Shown here: in pieces, positions 17,262 through 28,337 of the stretch
Numbering within the stretch: position 1 is the first letter of the stretch
Layout: every line of letters starts with the position of its first letter
DNA from: Clostridiales bacterium
GTDB taxonomy: Bacteria; Bacillota; Clostridia; Saccharofermentanales; Saccharofermentanaceae
Assembly: GCA_017615325.1 (NCBI GenBank)
Contig: JAGAAI010000009.1
Coordinates: forward strand, 18,763-82,762
Length of the DNA: 64,000 nucleotides
Direction: 5' to 3'
Translations under genes and position numbers: made by a program
The notes under the pieces: model-generated
Seen by the model: the letters and a program-made list of their open reading frames with translations, nothing else
Database searches by the model: none
Told to the model about the DNA's origin: nothing

Positions 17262-19700
17262 ATGAAAGCTCCTGTTATCTGGCTTAAAGATTTCACTGAT
17301 ATAGATGTTTCCGCCAAGGAATTGGGCGATGCACTGACAATGTCCGGTTCCAAGGTCGAAGAGATAATCGACTATAGACTTTCCGGTGTTGTTGCCGGTA
17401 AGATCTTAACTGTTGCTGAGCACCCTGATTCAGATCATCTTCATATCCTGAAGGTCGATCTGGGTGACAAGTACGGTCACGATGTTCAGATCGTCTGCGG
17501 CGCGCCCAATGTTTACGAAGGCATGCTCTGTCCCGTTGCAACGGTTGGTGCTGAACTCCCTGAGATCACGATCAAGAAGGGCAAGATCCGCGGTGTTGAG
17601 AGCTTCGGTATGTGCTGCTCCGGTGAAGAACTCGGAGCCTGTGCCCAGGGTAAGCCCGGTGCTGATGTATATGGCCTTTGGGATTTAAAGGATCTTGATC
17701 CCGTTCCTGAAGTCGGTACTGATCTTAGAGATGTACTGAATCTGGATAATCTCGTAACGCTCGACTTCGAGATCACATCCAACCGTCCCGACTGTTTCTC
17801 CATCGAAGGTCTGGGCAGGGAAGCAGCAGTCACATTAGGTCATGAATTCCGTCCCGTTGATTCCAAGCTCAAGCTCGAGGGAACACGTGACATCAAGGAT
17901 ATCGCCAAGGTTGACATCGAAGCTCCTGACCTTTGCTACAGATACTGTTCAAGGATCGTTGAGGATGTCGTTATAGGACCTTCTCCCGATTGGATGGCAG
18001 AAAGGCTCCTTGCTGCAGGCATGAGACCAATCAACAACATCGTTGACATCACAAACTATGTATGTCTTGAACTGGGTCAGCCCATGCATGCTTTCGACCT
18101 TGATTATCTTGCAAACAATCACATCATCGTAAGACGCGCCAAGGACGGCGAGATCGTAAAGACTCTCGATAACAATGAAGCAGCCAATGAACATGTTCTT
18201 ACATCAGACATGCTCGTAATCGCTGACGAAGAGAAGATCTGCGCGCTGGCTGGTGTTATGGGAGGCGCTAATTCCGAAGTCCTTCCCACGACAAAGGAGA
18301 TCCTCTTCGAGTCCGCTACATTCAACGGTGTATCCGTAAGAAGAACAGCCATCAAGAACGGTCTGCGTACTGAGGCTTCTTCGAGATACGAGAAGGGCCT
18401 GGATCCCGAGAATGCGATGAGAGCATTGGACCGTGCATGCGAACTCGTAGAACTCCTCGGTGCTGGTAAGGTATGCCAGGGCGTTATCGACAACTATCCT
18501 ACAAAGATCGAAGTTAACAAGATCCCTTTCCGTCCTGCCAAGATAAATGAATTCCTTGGTATCAATGCAGAAGAATCCTTCATGGTAGATACCCTGAAGT
18601 CTTTGGGCTGCACATTTGAAGATATTGACGGTGTTAATACCATCGTCGTTCCTTCTTACCGTCCTGACCTCGTTGCCGAGGCAGACATCGCAGAAGAAGT
18701 TGCAAGATTCTACGGATATAACAAGATCGAAGCAACACTTCTTTCGGGTAAGACGACGACTTTGGGTGGCCGCAACAAGGAGCAGCAGGTAACTGAGAAG
18801 ATCCGTAATACTTTGGTATCCTGCGGATTTTTTGAAGCGATCACATATTCCTTCGAATCACCTTCGGATCTGGATAAATTAAGACTTCCTTCTGATTCAC
18901 CATTGAGGCGTCAGGTCGTTATCTCCAATCCTCTGGGTGATGATTCATCAGTAATGAGAACATCCATGATCCCTTCAATGCTCCGCATCGCATCACGTAA
19001 TGCCAACCGCGGAACGACCAAGGCAGGGGTTTTCGAGGCAGCATATGTTTATCTTCCTGACGAAGATCCCACAAAGCTTCCTTACGAGAGAAGGACTCTC
19101 TGCGGATTCTTCTACAATACTGATTCAGCTGCTGACAGTGCCGACATGTTCTATCATGTTAAGGGCGTTATCGAAGAGCTATTAACAGTGCTCGGTATTA
19201 GATCTTACGGCTTCGAACAGCTTACTGACAATCTGACATTCCACCCCGGCCGTACAGCCACACTGTCAGTTAACGGCAGGGAAGCAGGCGTCATAGGTGT
19301 TATCCACCCCGAGACAGCTGAAAACTTCGACTGCCCCGAGAAGCTCTGCATCTTCGATATCGATATCGAAAAGCTCATTGCTGCAGCTAAGTCCGCACGT
19401 GTCTATAAGCCTCTTCCGAGATTCCCCGCGATCACAAGAGACCTGTCTCTTATCGTTGACAGATCAGTGGAAGTCGGCCAGATCATCAAGACAGCAAAGA
19501 AGGCCGGCGGCAACCTCCTTAAGGAAGTCAACTTCCTCAGTGTTTACGAGGATTTCAATAAGCTTGGCGGCAAGAAGGCAGTTGCTATCTCACTCGTATT
19601 CAGAGCCGATGACAAGACTTTGAACGACAGCGATATCACACCTTCTTATGATGCGATCCTTGATGCTCTTGCAAAGGGACACGATGCAAAGCTCAGATAA
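17262..19700 (+). CDS. pheT: Phenylalanine--tRNA ligase beta subunit
   Basis: An 812-residue beta subunit with the full bacterial domain set: N-terminal region (VIWLKDFTDI), EMAP/OB tRNA-binding domain (about 40-150, EHPDSDHLHILKVDLG), B3/B4 editing domain (LVIADEEKICALAGVMGG), B5 domain (FRPAKINEFLGI), a catalytic-like domain that does not bind ATP, and a C-terminal FDX-ACB anticodon-binding domain (KPLPRFPAITRDLSL to the end). AAAGGGAGG lies upstream. The terminator after the stop closes the pheST unit. Confidence 0.96.
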   Translation: MKAPVIWLKDFTDIDVSAKELGDALTMSGSKVEEIIDYRLSGVVAGKILTVAEHPDSDHLHILKVDLGDKYGHDVQIVCGAPNVYEGMLCPVATVGAELPEITIKKGKIRGVESFGMCCSGEELGACAQGKPGADVYGLWDLKDLDPVPEVGTDLRDVLNLDNLVTLDFEITSNRPDCFSIEGLGREAAVTLGHEFRPVDSKLKLEGTRDIKDIAKVDIEAPDLCYRYCSRIVEDVVIGPSPDWMAERLLAAGMRPINNIVDITNYVCLELGQPMHAFDLDYLANNHIIVRRAKDGEIVKTLDNNEAANEHVLTSDMLVIADEEKICALAGVMGGANSEVLPTTKEILFESATFNGVSVRRTAIKNGLRTEASSRYEKGLDPENAMRALDRACELVELLGAGKVCQGVIDNYPTKIEVNKIPFRPAKINEFLGINAEESFMVDTLKSLGCTFEDIDGVNTIVVPSYRPDLVAEADIAEEVARFYGYNKIEATLLSGKTTTLGGRNKEQQVTEKIRNTLVSCGFFEAITYSFESPSDLDKLRLPSDSPLRRQVVISNPLGDDSSVMRTSMIPSMLRIASRNANRGTTKAGVFEAAYVYLPDEDPTKLPYERRTLCGFFYNTDSAADSADMFYHVKGVIEELLTVLGIRSYGFEQLTDNLTFHPGRTATLSVNGREAGVIGVIHPETAENFDCPEKLCIFDIDIEKLIAAAKSARVYKPLPRFPAITRDLSLIVDRSVEVGQIIKTAKKAGGNLLKEVNFLSVYEDFNKLGGKKAVAISLVFRADDKTLNDSDITPSYDAILDALAKGHDAKLR

Positions 19701-19720
19701 TAATTGAAGCTCTTATGTCA

Positions 19721-19757
19721 GGGCTGTCTCAAAATATGGGACAGCCCTTTTAGTTTT
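19721..19757 (+). terminator. Rho-independent terminator after pheT
   Basis: GGGCTGTC at 19721-19728 pairs with GACAGCCC at 19740-19747, extended by wobble pairs, followed by TTTTAGTTTT. It lies 20 bases after the pheT stop. Confidence 0.85.
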
Positions 19758-19992
19758 GTTGCGCATAAAAGGCCGCCATGTTGCGCATTACAAGCAACAA
19801 TATGCCTGATACTGTTGACACGCGAAAAGTTTCTTAAACCTAGTAATTACTATATACTCGGTAGACTTCAATACAATTTGTAGTTTTTGTAGGCTGATTT
19901 GCCGCGTTTGTGAGATTTTGTGAGACGTTCGTAGTTATATTTTTGCCTCAAATGTCGGATGATATGAGTATCAATCTAATGGAGGTGATCTT
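19758..19992. other. Non-coding leader of the TadE/TadG-like genes
   Basis: No gene is visible. TTGCGCAT occurs twice (19759-19766 and 19781-19788), and TTGTTGC at 19756-19762 is mirrored by GCAACAA at 19794-19800. TTGACA at 19815-19820 is a good -35 box, but no -10 box sits at the usual distance; TATACT at 19853-19858 is too far. A GGAGGTGATC site directly precedes the next start. Confidence 0.35.
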
Positions 19993-20271
19993 ATGGGTTC
20001 GAGTATTGAGACTGCGATCGTTTTTACTGCGATCATGCTGATCATTACATTCCTGATTACAGGTTCGGAAGAAGTTGTTGTTGACAGCTTCAGGAAGGCA
20101 AAGACCGGCGTTTCTGAGATCGTATATATGGTGAATGATGAAGACATATATTCGACCGTGGATATCGGCGGGGTCAAGGCCGTAAATACATCCCCTGAGA
20201 AACTTTGTACTCTCTTGTCAGGGGTGTCCGATAACTACAGGATAATCTACGATGCCGTGGGAGGTCTCTGA
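19993..20271 (+). CDS. Small TadE-like pseudopilin
   Basis: A 92-residue protein starting MGSSIETAIVFTAIML: a short lead, a glutamate at about position 5-6, then a hydrophobic helix of some 18 residues. That is the layout of class III prepilin signals in TadE-type minor pseudopilins, and it closely resembles the start of the protein encoded at 21655-22683. The rest is an extracytoplasmic domain without recognised motifs. GGAGGTGATC gives a near-perfect ribosome binding site. The stop overlaps the next start by one base, so the genes are coupled. No Flp pilin, TadA ATPase or TadB/C is present here. Confidence 0.55.
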   Translation: MGSSIETAIVFTAIMLIITFLITGSEEVVVDSFRKAKTGVSEIVYMVNDEDIYSTVDIGGVKAVNTSPEKLCTLLSGVSDNYRIIYDAVGGL

Positions 20272-21665
20272 TGTTTGCCCGTATCAGAAGGAAGCGTTAT
20301 CGCCGCAACAAGAGAGGCGGGATCACGCTCTTCCTAGCGATAATACTGGCGGCCTTGGTCTTCGTGGAGTGCACTTTTGTAACTTTTGTCTGGGACTTAG
20401 ATCACAGGATAGCCGTTAACAGGGCGCTCAAGGCTCAGGCTGAAGCTATATTGGCTGATTACAACAGGGAACTTTTTAATGTCTACGGCATCTATGCATA
20501 CAGTCTGGATGGCGTTGATGACGAGGTCTTTAAGAAGGTCCTTATGGCTAACGGATATGATGGCGGGAACGAACTGACTGTATACGGGTCTGAAAGCCTT
20601 AACGTTGATTGTCTTAAAAGGGCAATATCCGAGTACTACAGTTACAGGATGCCCGGGATCGCTGCCGGCCTTCTTGTGGACCAGTTCGGAGAAGTCCTTA
20701 AAGAACTCGATAAGAACGGTGTCATTGATAAGCTCAAGGAATTTAAGGAGAGTGGGGCTTCATCTTATCTCATGGATATATTGAACGGGGCATCAAGCCT
20801 TGAGGATCTTCTTGCCAAAGTGGATGATACGGTCGATATATCAGGGATATTGGCACAATCTGATGTATTTGAATCTTTCCGTAAAGGTTTGAAGGACGAC
20901 CGCAATGACCTTAAAGATGGTGACATCAAGACCTCCTTAAGTGATGCGGATTGGATACTGAAGTCCCTTAATACATTCGCGGAGTTTAACGATTACAGTG
21001 TGGATGTCGGGAGCATAACCGGGTTGCAGCTCTATACTGCGCATTATGTTGCATATAACTTCGACTGCAGGCTGGATAATGATGCCGACTCCAGCATTAA
21101 CGGTACAGCATTTTCCGACATCCATGAGGACAATAATTACGATGCGGAGCATCTTCTTACCGGGCTTGACGGATACGCTTCGTGCCTGATGCTCTCAACA
21201 CTTATGCACGGTGCTCTTTCAGGTATCGAATTCCTTAAACTCCGGCAGGATAAGAAGTTCACGTCGGTCATATCCGTAGTTGCCATAGTCTTATGCGAGA
21301 TCATCGCTGCCGTAAGCGAAGGTTCGGTGGAGATCCCGCCTAAGGCCATGGAGATGTTTCTTACAGGTCTCTGCGCATCTCTTGTTGCAGCAAACGATCT
21401 GGTAAAGCTCGGGAAGGGTGAGAAGATATCTGTCTTTAAAGAAAACGATACGGAGTTTATAAAAGTCGGCTACAGGGATTTTATGTTTTCGTTTGCTCTT
21501 CTGACTCCATATCCTATGGTCATGCCGAGGATACTTGAGGTTATAAAGAGGGATTACGGAGACCTTTATGTCGGAATTTCGGCTGTTACTAACTACGGAA
21601 GTTATGAATTGTCGTGTGATAAGGAATACCTGATGTATACAAGGGAGGCGTTCTATGAAGGTTAA
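20271..21665 (+). CDS. DUF5702/TadG-like pilus-associated membrane protein
   Basis: A 464-residue protein with a basic start (RIRRKRYRRNKRGGITLF) leading into a membrane helix (LAIILAALVFVECTFVTFVW), then a large extracytoplasmic domain and hydrophobic segments near the C-terminus (SVVAIVLCEIIAAV, LFMSFALLTPYP-type region). The pattern RGG-hydrophobic-DLDHRIAVNRALKAQAEAILADY resembles DUF5702/TadG-like proteins found in Clostridia tad loci. It overlaps its neighbours at both ends (1 and 11 bases). Its function in a pilus or secretion assembly is inferred from context. Confidence 0.6.
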   Translation: MFARIRRKRYRRNKRGGITLFLAIILAALVFVECTFVTFVWDLDHRIAVNRALKAQAEAILADYNRELFNVYGIYAYSLDGVDDEVFKKVLMANGYDGGNELTVYGSESLNVDCLKRAISEYYSYRMPGIAAGLLVDQFGEVLKELDKNGVIDKLKEFKESGASSYLMDILNGASSLEDLLAKVDDTVDISGILAQSDVFESFRKGLKDDRNDLKDGDIKTSLSDADWILKSLNTFAEFNDYSVDVGSITGLQLYTAHYVAYNFDCRLDNDADSSINGTAFSDIHEDNNYDAEHLLTGLDGYASCLMLSTLMHGALSGIEFLKLRQDKKFTSVISVVAIVLCEIIAAVSEGSVEIPPKAMEMFLTGLCASLVAANDLVKLGKGEKISVFKENDTEFIKVGYRDFMFSFALLTPYPMVMPRILEVIKRDYGDLYVGISAVTNYGSYELSCDKEYLMYTREAFYEG

Positions 21666-22683
21666 TAAGAAAGAACGCAGGGGATCATCGTCTCTTGAGG
21701 GGGCGATAGCTTTCTCTGCATTACTGGTGTTTATTACTGCAGTCGTTAGCATCATTGCCTTTGTAAGGGCGGATATACTGATGCAAAGGGCGGCCGAGCA
21801 GACCTCGGAGAAGCTCGCAACACTTTTTCCTGCCATGACGACGGCGGGCGACCTGGTATCTACGGTTGCCAACGCCCTGCCTGACGGGGAACTTAAGTCG
21901 GATGTTTCTGCCAAAGCTGTTACGGCACTGGCTCAGATCGGCAAGATAGGCATAGCAGCAGATGACATAAGCGGAGGGTCCCTAAGGGAACTCGTCATGG
22001 AAGGGGTCCTGGCAGAACGCGCCGCATCGGATATAGCATCCGGCTATAAAGAGAGGAATAACGGTTCAGACCTTTTTATGCCGGACTATATAAATGTCAT
22101 TTTCGATATAGATGACATCCACAACGTCATTTACATGACTACGGATTATAAGATCAAAACGATCATAGGCGATATAGGAAGGTCGTGCGTTACCGCGATA
22201 CCGGTATATGGGCAGATGACTCTTTTCCTGAACGGGAGTGATGCCGAAGAGCCTGCTGAAGACGATATCTGGAGCCATGACCAGATGGAAAGGGGAGACG
22301 AATTCAGGGTGCTGTACGGGGCCAATCTCCCGAAAATGTTCCCTGTGGCAGATATCTATGAAAACGGAAACGTGACTTCCATCAGGTCAGTAGACCTTAC
22401 GGCCCCGGATTATTCTCAAGGGAAGGACCTCGCCAAGACGATCAAGAAGGATATCAACAAACTGGCCAAGTTTACGGGCGATAAGATGAACTATAAAGGT
22501 GCCGATTATCTTGTAGATGACATAAAGTCAAAGACCCTTCTAGTCATTGTTCCCTCGAACAGTGACCCCGATATCAAGGCTCAGGTGGCTTCTTTAAGGT
22601 CTTATGCGGATAAAAAGGGCGTAAATCTTGATATCAGGGAGTATGGAAATTCACGAAAATATGACACATCTGCACAAGACTGA
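21655..22683 (+). CDS. TadE-like pseudopilin with large extracellular domain
   Basis: A 342-residue protein beginning MKVNKKERRGSSSLEGAIAF: a basic lead, glycine, then glutamate at +5 and a hydrophobic helix (ALLVFITAVVSIIAFV). This is a classic TadE prepilin signal for processing by a TadV-type peptidase. The remainder is a soluble domain. It overlaps the end of the DUF5702 gene by 11 bases with a GGGAGG site inside that gene. The three genes form one coupled unit; pilus assembly genes must lie elsewhere or the unit serves another purpose. Confidence 0.65.
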   Translation: MKVNKKERRGSSSLEGAIAFSALLVFITAVVSIIAFVRADILMQRAAEQTSEKLATLFPAMTTAGDLVSTVANALPDGELKSDVSAKAVTALAQIGKIGIAADDISGGSLRELVMEGVLAERAASDIASGYKERNNGSDLFMPDYINVIFDIDDIHNVIYMTTDYKIKTIIGDIGRSCVTAIPVYGQMTLFLNGSDAEEPAEDDIWSHDQMERGDEFRVLYGANLPKMFPVADIYENGNVTSIRSVDLTAPDYSQGKDLAKTIKKDINKLAKFTGDKMNYKGADYLVDDIKSKTLLVIVPSNSDPDIKAQVASLRSYADKKGVNLDIREYGNSRKYDTSAQD

Positions 22684-22685
22684 TT

Positions 22686-22715
22686 TTGCCTTTGTAATAT
22701 TATAATAATTATAGT
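22686..22715 (+). promoter_or_regulatory. Candidate sigma-A promoter before the small membrane protein
   Basis: TTGCCT at 22686-22691 and TATAGT at 22710-22715 are separated by 18 A/T-rich bases. The gene it would serve starts at 22751 behind AAAGGAGG. Confidence 0.5.
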
Positions 22716-22750
22716 ATCATAGATGGGTATGCTCAAAGGAGGACTATACC

Positions 22751-22984
22751 TTGAGAAATTCTAATGCAGTACGCCGCCCTAAGTTGGCGCATTCAAGCAT
22801 CAAGACGGATAAGCATGAGGAACTTTCCGTCGGAGATACATTACGCAAGGCGAAGAAAGATCTTTTCTTCTCCAGATGTGTAGTGGGTATCCTGATCGTT
22901 TTGATTGTAACATCTATTGTGGTATTCTGGTACTTCGGGTATTTCAATGCGATCTGGAACTATTTTACCGGAGTTATGCAGTAA
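22751..22984 (+). CDS. Small single-pass membrane protein, unknown function
   Basis: A 77-residue protein starting at TTG 22751, chosen because AAAGGAGGAC precedes it at normal distance. The first 40 residues are basic and cytoplasmic, followed by one helix (VVGILIVLIVTSIVVFWYFGYF) and a very short outer tail. I recognise no family. It has its own promoter and ends four bases before the TrpR-like gene, so the two are probably co-expressed. A DUF-type division or envelope peptide would be possible; this is not supported by motifs. Confidence 0.6.
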   Translation: MRNSNAVRRPKLAHSSIKTDKHEELSVGDTLRKAKKDLFFSRCVVGILIVLIVTSIVVFWYFGYFNAIWNYFTGVMQ

Positions 22985-22988
22985 GCCT

Positions 22989-23399
22989 ATGAGTGATATT
23001 GCCAAGGACAAGCTCGGTCAGGAATGTCTCCCCGGGATCAAAACAGATGACGCAGAAGATCTGGAAGATCTTTACAGGGCGATCCTTACCATGAAGGACC
23101 CGAATGAACTTCATATGTTCTTCAGGGATCTTTGTTCCGTAAATGAGATCTATTCATTTCTTCACAGGTGGCAGATCGTAAAGCTGCTCGACGAAGGCAA
23201 GAACTATGATGAGATCTTGAGGGAACTGACACCGGATTCATCCAGTCAGGATGAAGCAGGAGTCAAGAGGAACAAGACGACAGTATCTTCGACGACGATA
23301 TCGAGAGTCAAGAAGTGTTATGTCAATCCTCAGGGCGGATACAGGACGGCACTGTCAAGGATGGCAGACGATAGGGGCAAGAGCCCAAAGAAAAAGTGA
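22989..23399 (+). CDS. YerC/YecD-family TrpR-like DNA-binding protein
   Basis: A 136-residue protein. The frame is open from 22917, but ATG 22989 fits the family start and follows the upstream stop by four bases. Residues 20-80 match the TrpR-like fold (LYRAILTMKDPNELHMFFRDLCS, RWQIVKLLDEGKNYDEI) and the recognition part TTISRVKKCYVNPQGGY matches YerC. Between the two helix-turn-helix elements lies an extra Ser/Gln/Lys-rich insertion of about 17 residues not usual in this family. Regulatory target and ligand are unknown. Confidence 0.75.
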   Translation: MSDIAKDKLGQECLPGIKTDDAEDLEDLYRAILTMKDPNELHMFFRDLCSVNEIYSFLHRWQIVKLLDEGKNYDEILRELTPDSSSQDEAGVKRNKTTVSSTTISRVKKCYVNPQGGYRTALSRMADDRGKSPKKK

Positions 23400-23436
23400 A
23401 TTAATTAAATTCAAATAAAGCAGGAGAAAGAAGAAA

Positions 23437-26205
<2,769 letters not shown>

Positions 26206-26226
26206 TAACAAAGGACGGGTGCTTCT

Positions 26227-27069
26227 ATGAACGGCTTTGATAACCAGGCATATTTGGACAGGATAAATAAAGCAGCCGAATATATTAGAGAAGCTGCCGG
26301 TCCTGATTATGCTCCCACGATCTGTGTTGTATCCGGATCGGGTCTTGCTGACATCAGCAGTTTCTGTGAAGTCGTAAAAGAGATCAGGGCAGCCGATATC
26401 CCCGGATACCCTGTATCCACAGCCCCCGGACATGATGGCAAGTTGATCATCGCAAGATCAGCAGGCAAGGATATCCTGGTAATAAGCGGACGCGTCCACT
26501 ATTATGAGGGTTATGACATGAGGGATGTGACGATGTATGTAAGAGTCGCATCCGTCTTAGGCGTCAAGTCCATGATCGTAACAAATGCTGCAGGCGGGAT
26601 CTCCGAGATGTTTAAGCCTATCCAGTATATGGCGATCACGGATCATATATCTTTCCTTGCCGAACCGGCATTAAGAGGCCCAAATCTCGACGGATTCGGT
26701 GTAAGGTTCCCCGACCAGTCAGAGATCTACGATAAGGGTTATATCAATGATCTTCTTGATATAGCTTCAGCTAACGGTATCAACCTTACAAAAGGGCTTT
26801 ATGTCTATACCAAGGGACCTCAGTATGAGACCCCCGCAGAGATCAGGATGTTGAAGCTCTGTGGCGCCGATGCAGTCGGTATGTCCACTGTCCCTGAAGT
26901 AATAGTTGCATCGCACTGCGGCATCAAGGTCGCTGCGATCTCGGTCATCACTAATTTTGCAGCCGGAATTACCAATGCAAAACTCTCAGAAGAAGAAGTT
27001 CTTACCAATGCTGGTAAAGCTGCCCGTGAGGTTGGATTCCTCATCGGTAAACTCATCGAAAGGATCTGA
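26227..27069 (+). CDS. punA: Purine-nucleoside phosphorylase, trimeric inosine/guanosine type
   Basis: A 280-residue enzyme cleaving purine nucleosides with phosphate to base and ribose 1-phosphate. Motifs of the PNP-I trimeric family are present: VVSGSGLAD, GRVHYYEGYDM, TNAAGGIS, KGPQYETPAEIRM and GMSTVPE, ending with the ITNFAAG region that selects 6-oxopurines. It lies 21 bases after secA and two bases before ahcY, so it may work on nucleosides derived from adenosine released by AhcY after deamination. Confidence 0.92.
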   Translation: MNGFDNQAYLDRINKAAEYIREAAGPDYAPTICVVSGSGLADISSFCEVVKEIRAADIPGYPVSTAPGHDGKLIIARSAGKDILVISGRVHYYEGYDMRDVTMYVRVASVLGVKSMIVTNAAGGISEMFKPIQYMAITDHISFLAEPALRGPNLDGFGVRFPDQSEIYDKGYINDLLDIASANGINLTKGLYVYTKGPQYETPAEIRMLKLCGADAVGMSTVPEVIVASHCGIKVAAISVITNFAAGITNAKLSEEEVLTNAGKAAREVGFLIGKLIERI

Positions 27070-27071
27070 TT

Positions 27072-28331
27072 ATGTCGCTGCCCAAAAATGATATCAAGGA
27101 TATAACACTGGCACCTTACGGTCACGAGAAGATCGAATGGGCATACCGCAACATGCCCGTATTAAGGAAGATCGAAGAGGAACTGATAGCAGAGAAGCCC
27201 TTCGAAGGAATGAAGATAGCAATATCCGTTCACGTTGAGGCCAAGACTGCCTGCCTCGCAAGGACTCTTGCAAGAGGCGGGGCAGAGGTTGCGATCACGG
27301 GATGCAATCCATTGTCAACTCAGGATGATGTAGCTGCTGCTTTGGCTGAGACTGACGGGATCAGCGTATATACTATCCACGGTGACAGTGAGAGTGAATA
27401 TATCAAGCACTTGAAGATGACTCTGGAGTTCGGTCCCGATATCGTCATCGACGACGGCGGGGATCTGGCTATGCTTCTTCATTCAGATATGAAGCATCTT
27501 GTACCAGGGATCATCGGCGGATGTGAAGAGACTACAACAGGCGTTCACCGCCTCGAGATATTAAAGCAGGAAGGAAAGCTCCTTTATCCTGTCGTAGCCG
27601 TTAACGATGCAAGGTGCAAGCATCTTTTCGATAACAGGTTCGGAACTGGCCAGTCTGTCTGGACCGGAATAATGGCAACAACGAACCTCGTGGTTGCAGG
27701 TAAGACGGTAGTCGTAGCAGGCTACGGAATGTGCGGCAGAGGCGTTGCCATGAGAGCCAAGGGCCTGGGCGCAAAGGTCATTGTTACCGAGATCGATCCT
27801 GTTAAGGCCTGCGAAGCTATTATGGAAGGCTATTCCGTAATGACCATGGATGAAGCAGCTCCTTTGGGAGATTTCTTCGTTACCGTAACTGGCTGCAAAG
27901 ATGTTATCGTGGCAAGACACTTCGAGTTGATGAAGGACGGAGCCGTTTGCTGTAACGCAGGTCACTTCGACTGCGAAGTAAGCGTAAAGGAATTAGGTGA
28001 GATCGCAACAGAGGTAACCGAGTTAAGACATAATGTCAAGGGTTATAAACTTGCTAACGGAAATACAGTATGCATAATTGCTGAAGGAAGGCTCGTTAAT
28101 CTTGCATCCGGCGACGGTCACCCGGTCGAGATAATGGATATGAGCTTTGCGCTGCAGGCCCAGTCCGCAAGATATGTTGCCAAGAACCGCGGCAAGCTTC
28201 CTGTAGATGTTATCGACACACCTCAGGAGATCGATGACCGCGTAGCCCGGATATTGTTGGAAACAAAGGGGATCAGCATTGATCAGCTGACCGAAGAGCA
28301 GGAGAGATACATCAGTTCCTGGGATTTCTGA
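27072..28331 (+). CDS. ahcY: Adenosylhomocysteinase (S-adenosylhomocysteine hydrolase)
   Basis: A 419-residue NAD-dependent enzyme that splits S-adenosylhomocysteine into adenosine and homocysteine, removing the inhibitor left by methyltransferases. Visible motifs are SVHVEAKTACLARTL, DDGGDL, NDARCKHLFDNRFGTGQS and the NAD-binding VVAGYGMCGRGVA. The C-terminus ends EEQERYISSWDF and lacks the longer KPxxYRY ending of many bacterial and eukaryotic forms, as in the short Thermotoga/archaeal type. It starts two bases after the phosphorylase gene. Confidence 0.94.
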   Translation: MSLPKNDIKDITLAPYGHEKIEWAYRNMPVLRKIEEELIAEKPFEGMKIAISVHVEAKTACLARTLARGGAEVAITGCNPLSTQDDVAAALAETDGISVYTIHGDSESEYIKHLKMTLEFGPDIVIDDGGDLAMLLHSDMKHLVPGIIGGCEETTTGVHRLEILKQEGKLLYPVVAVNDARCKHLFDNRFGTGQSVWTGIMATTNLVVAGKTVVVAGYGMCGRGVAMRAKGLGAKVIVTEIDPVKACEAIMEGYSVMTMDEAAPLGDFFVTVTGCKDVIVARHFELMKDGAVCCNAGHFDCEVSVKELGEIATEVTELRHNVKGYKLANGNTVCIIAEGRLVNLASGDGHPVEIMDMSFALQAQSARYVAKNRGKLPVDVIDTPQEIDDRVARILLETKGISIDQLTEEQERYISSWDF

Positions 28332-28337
28332 CCTGAT

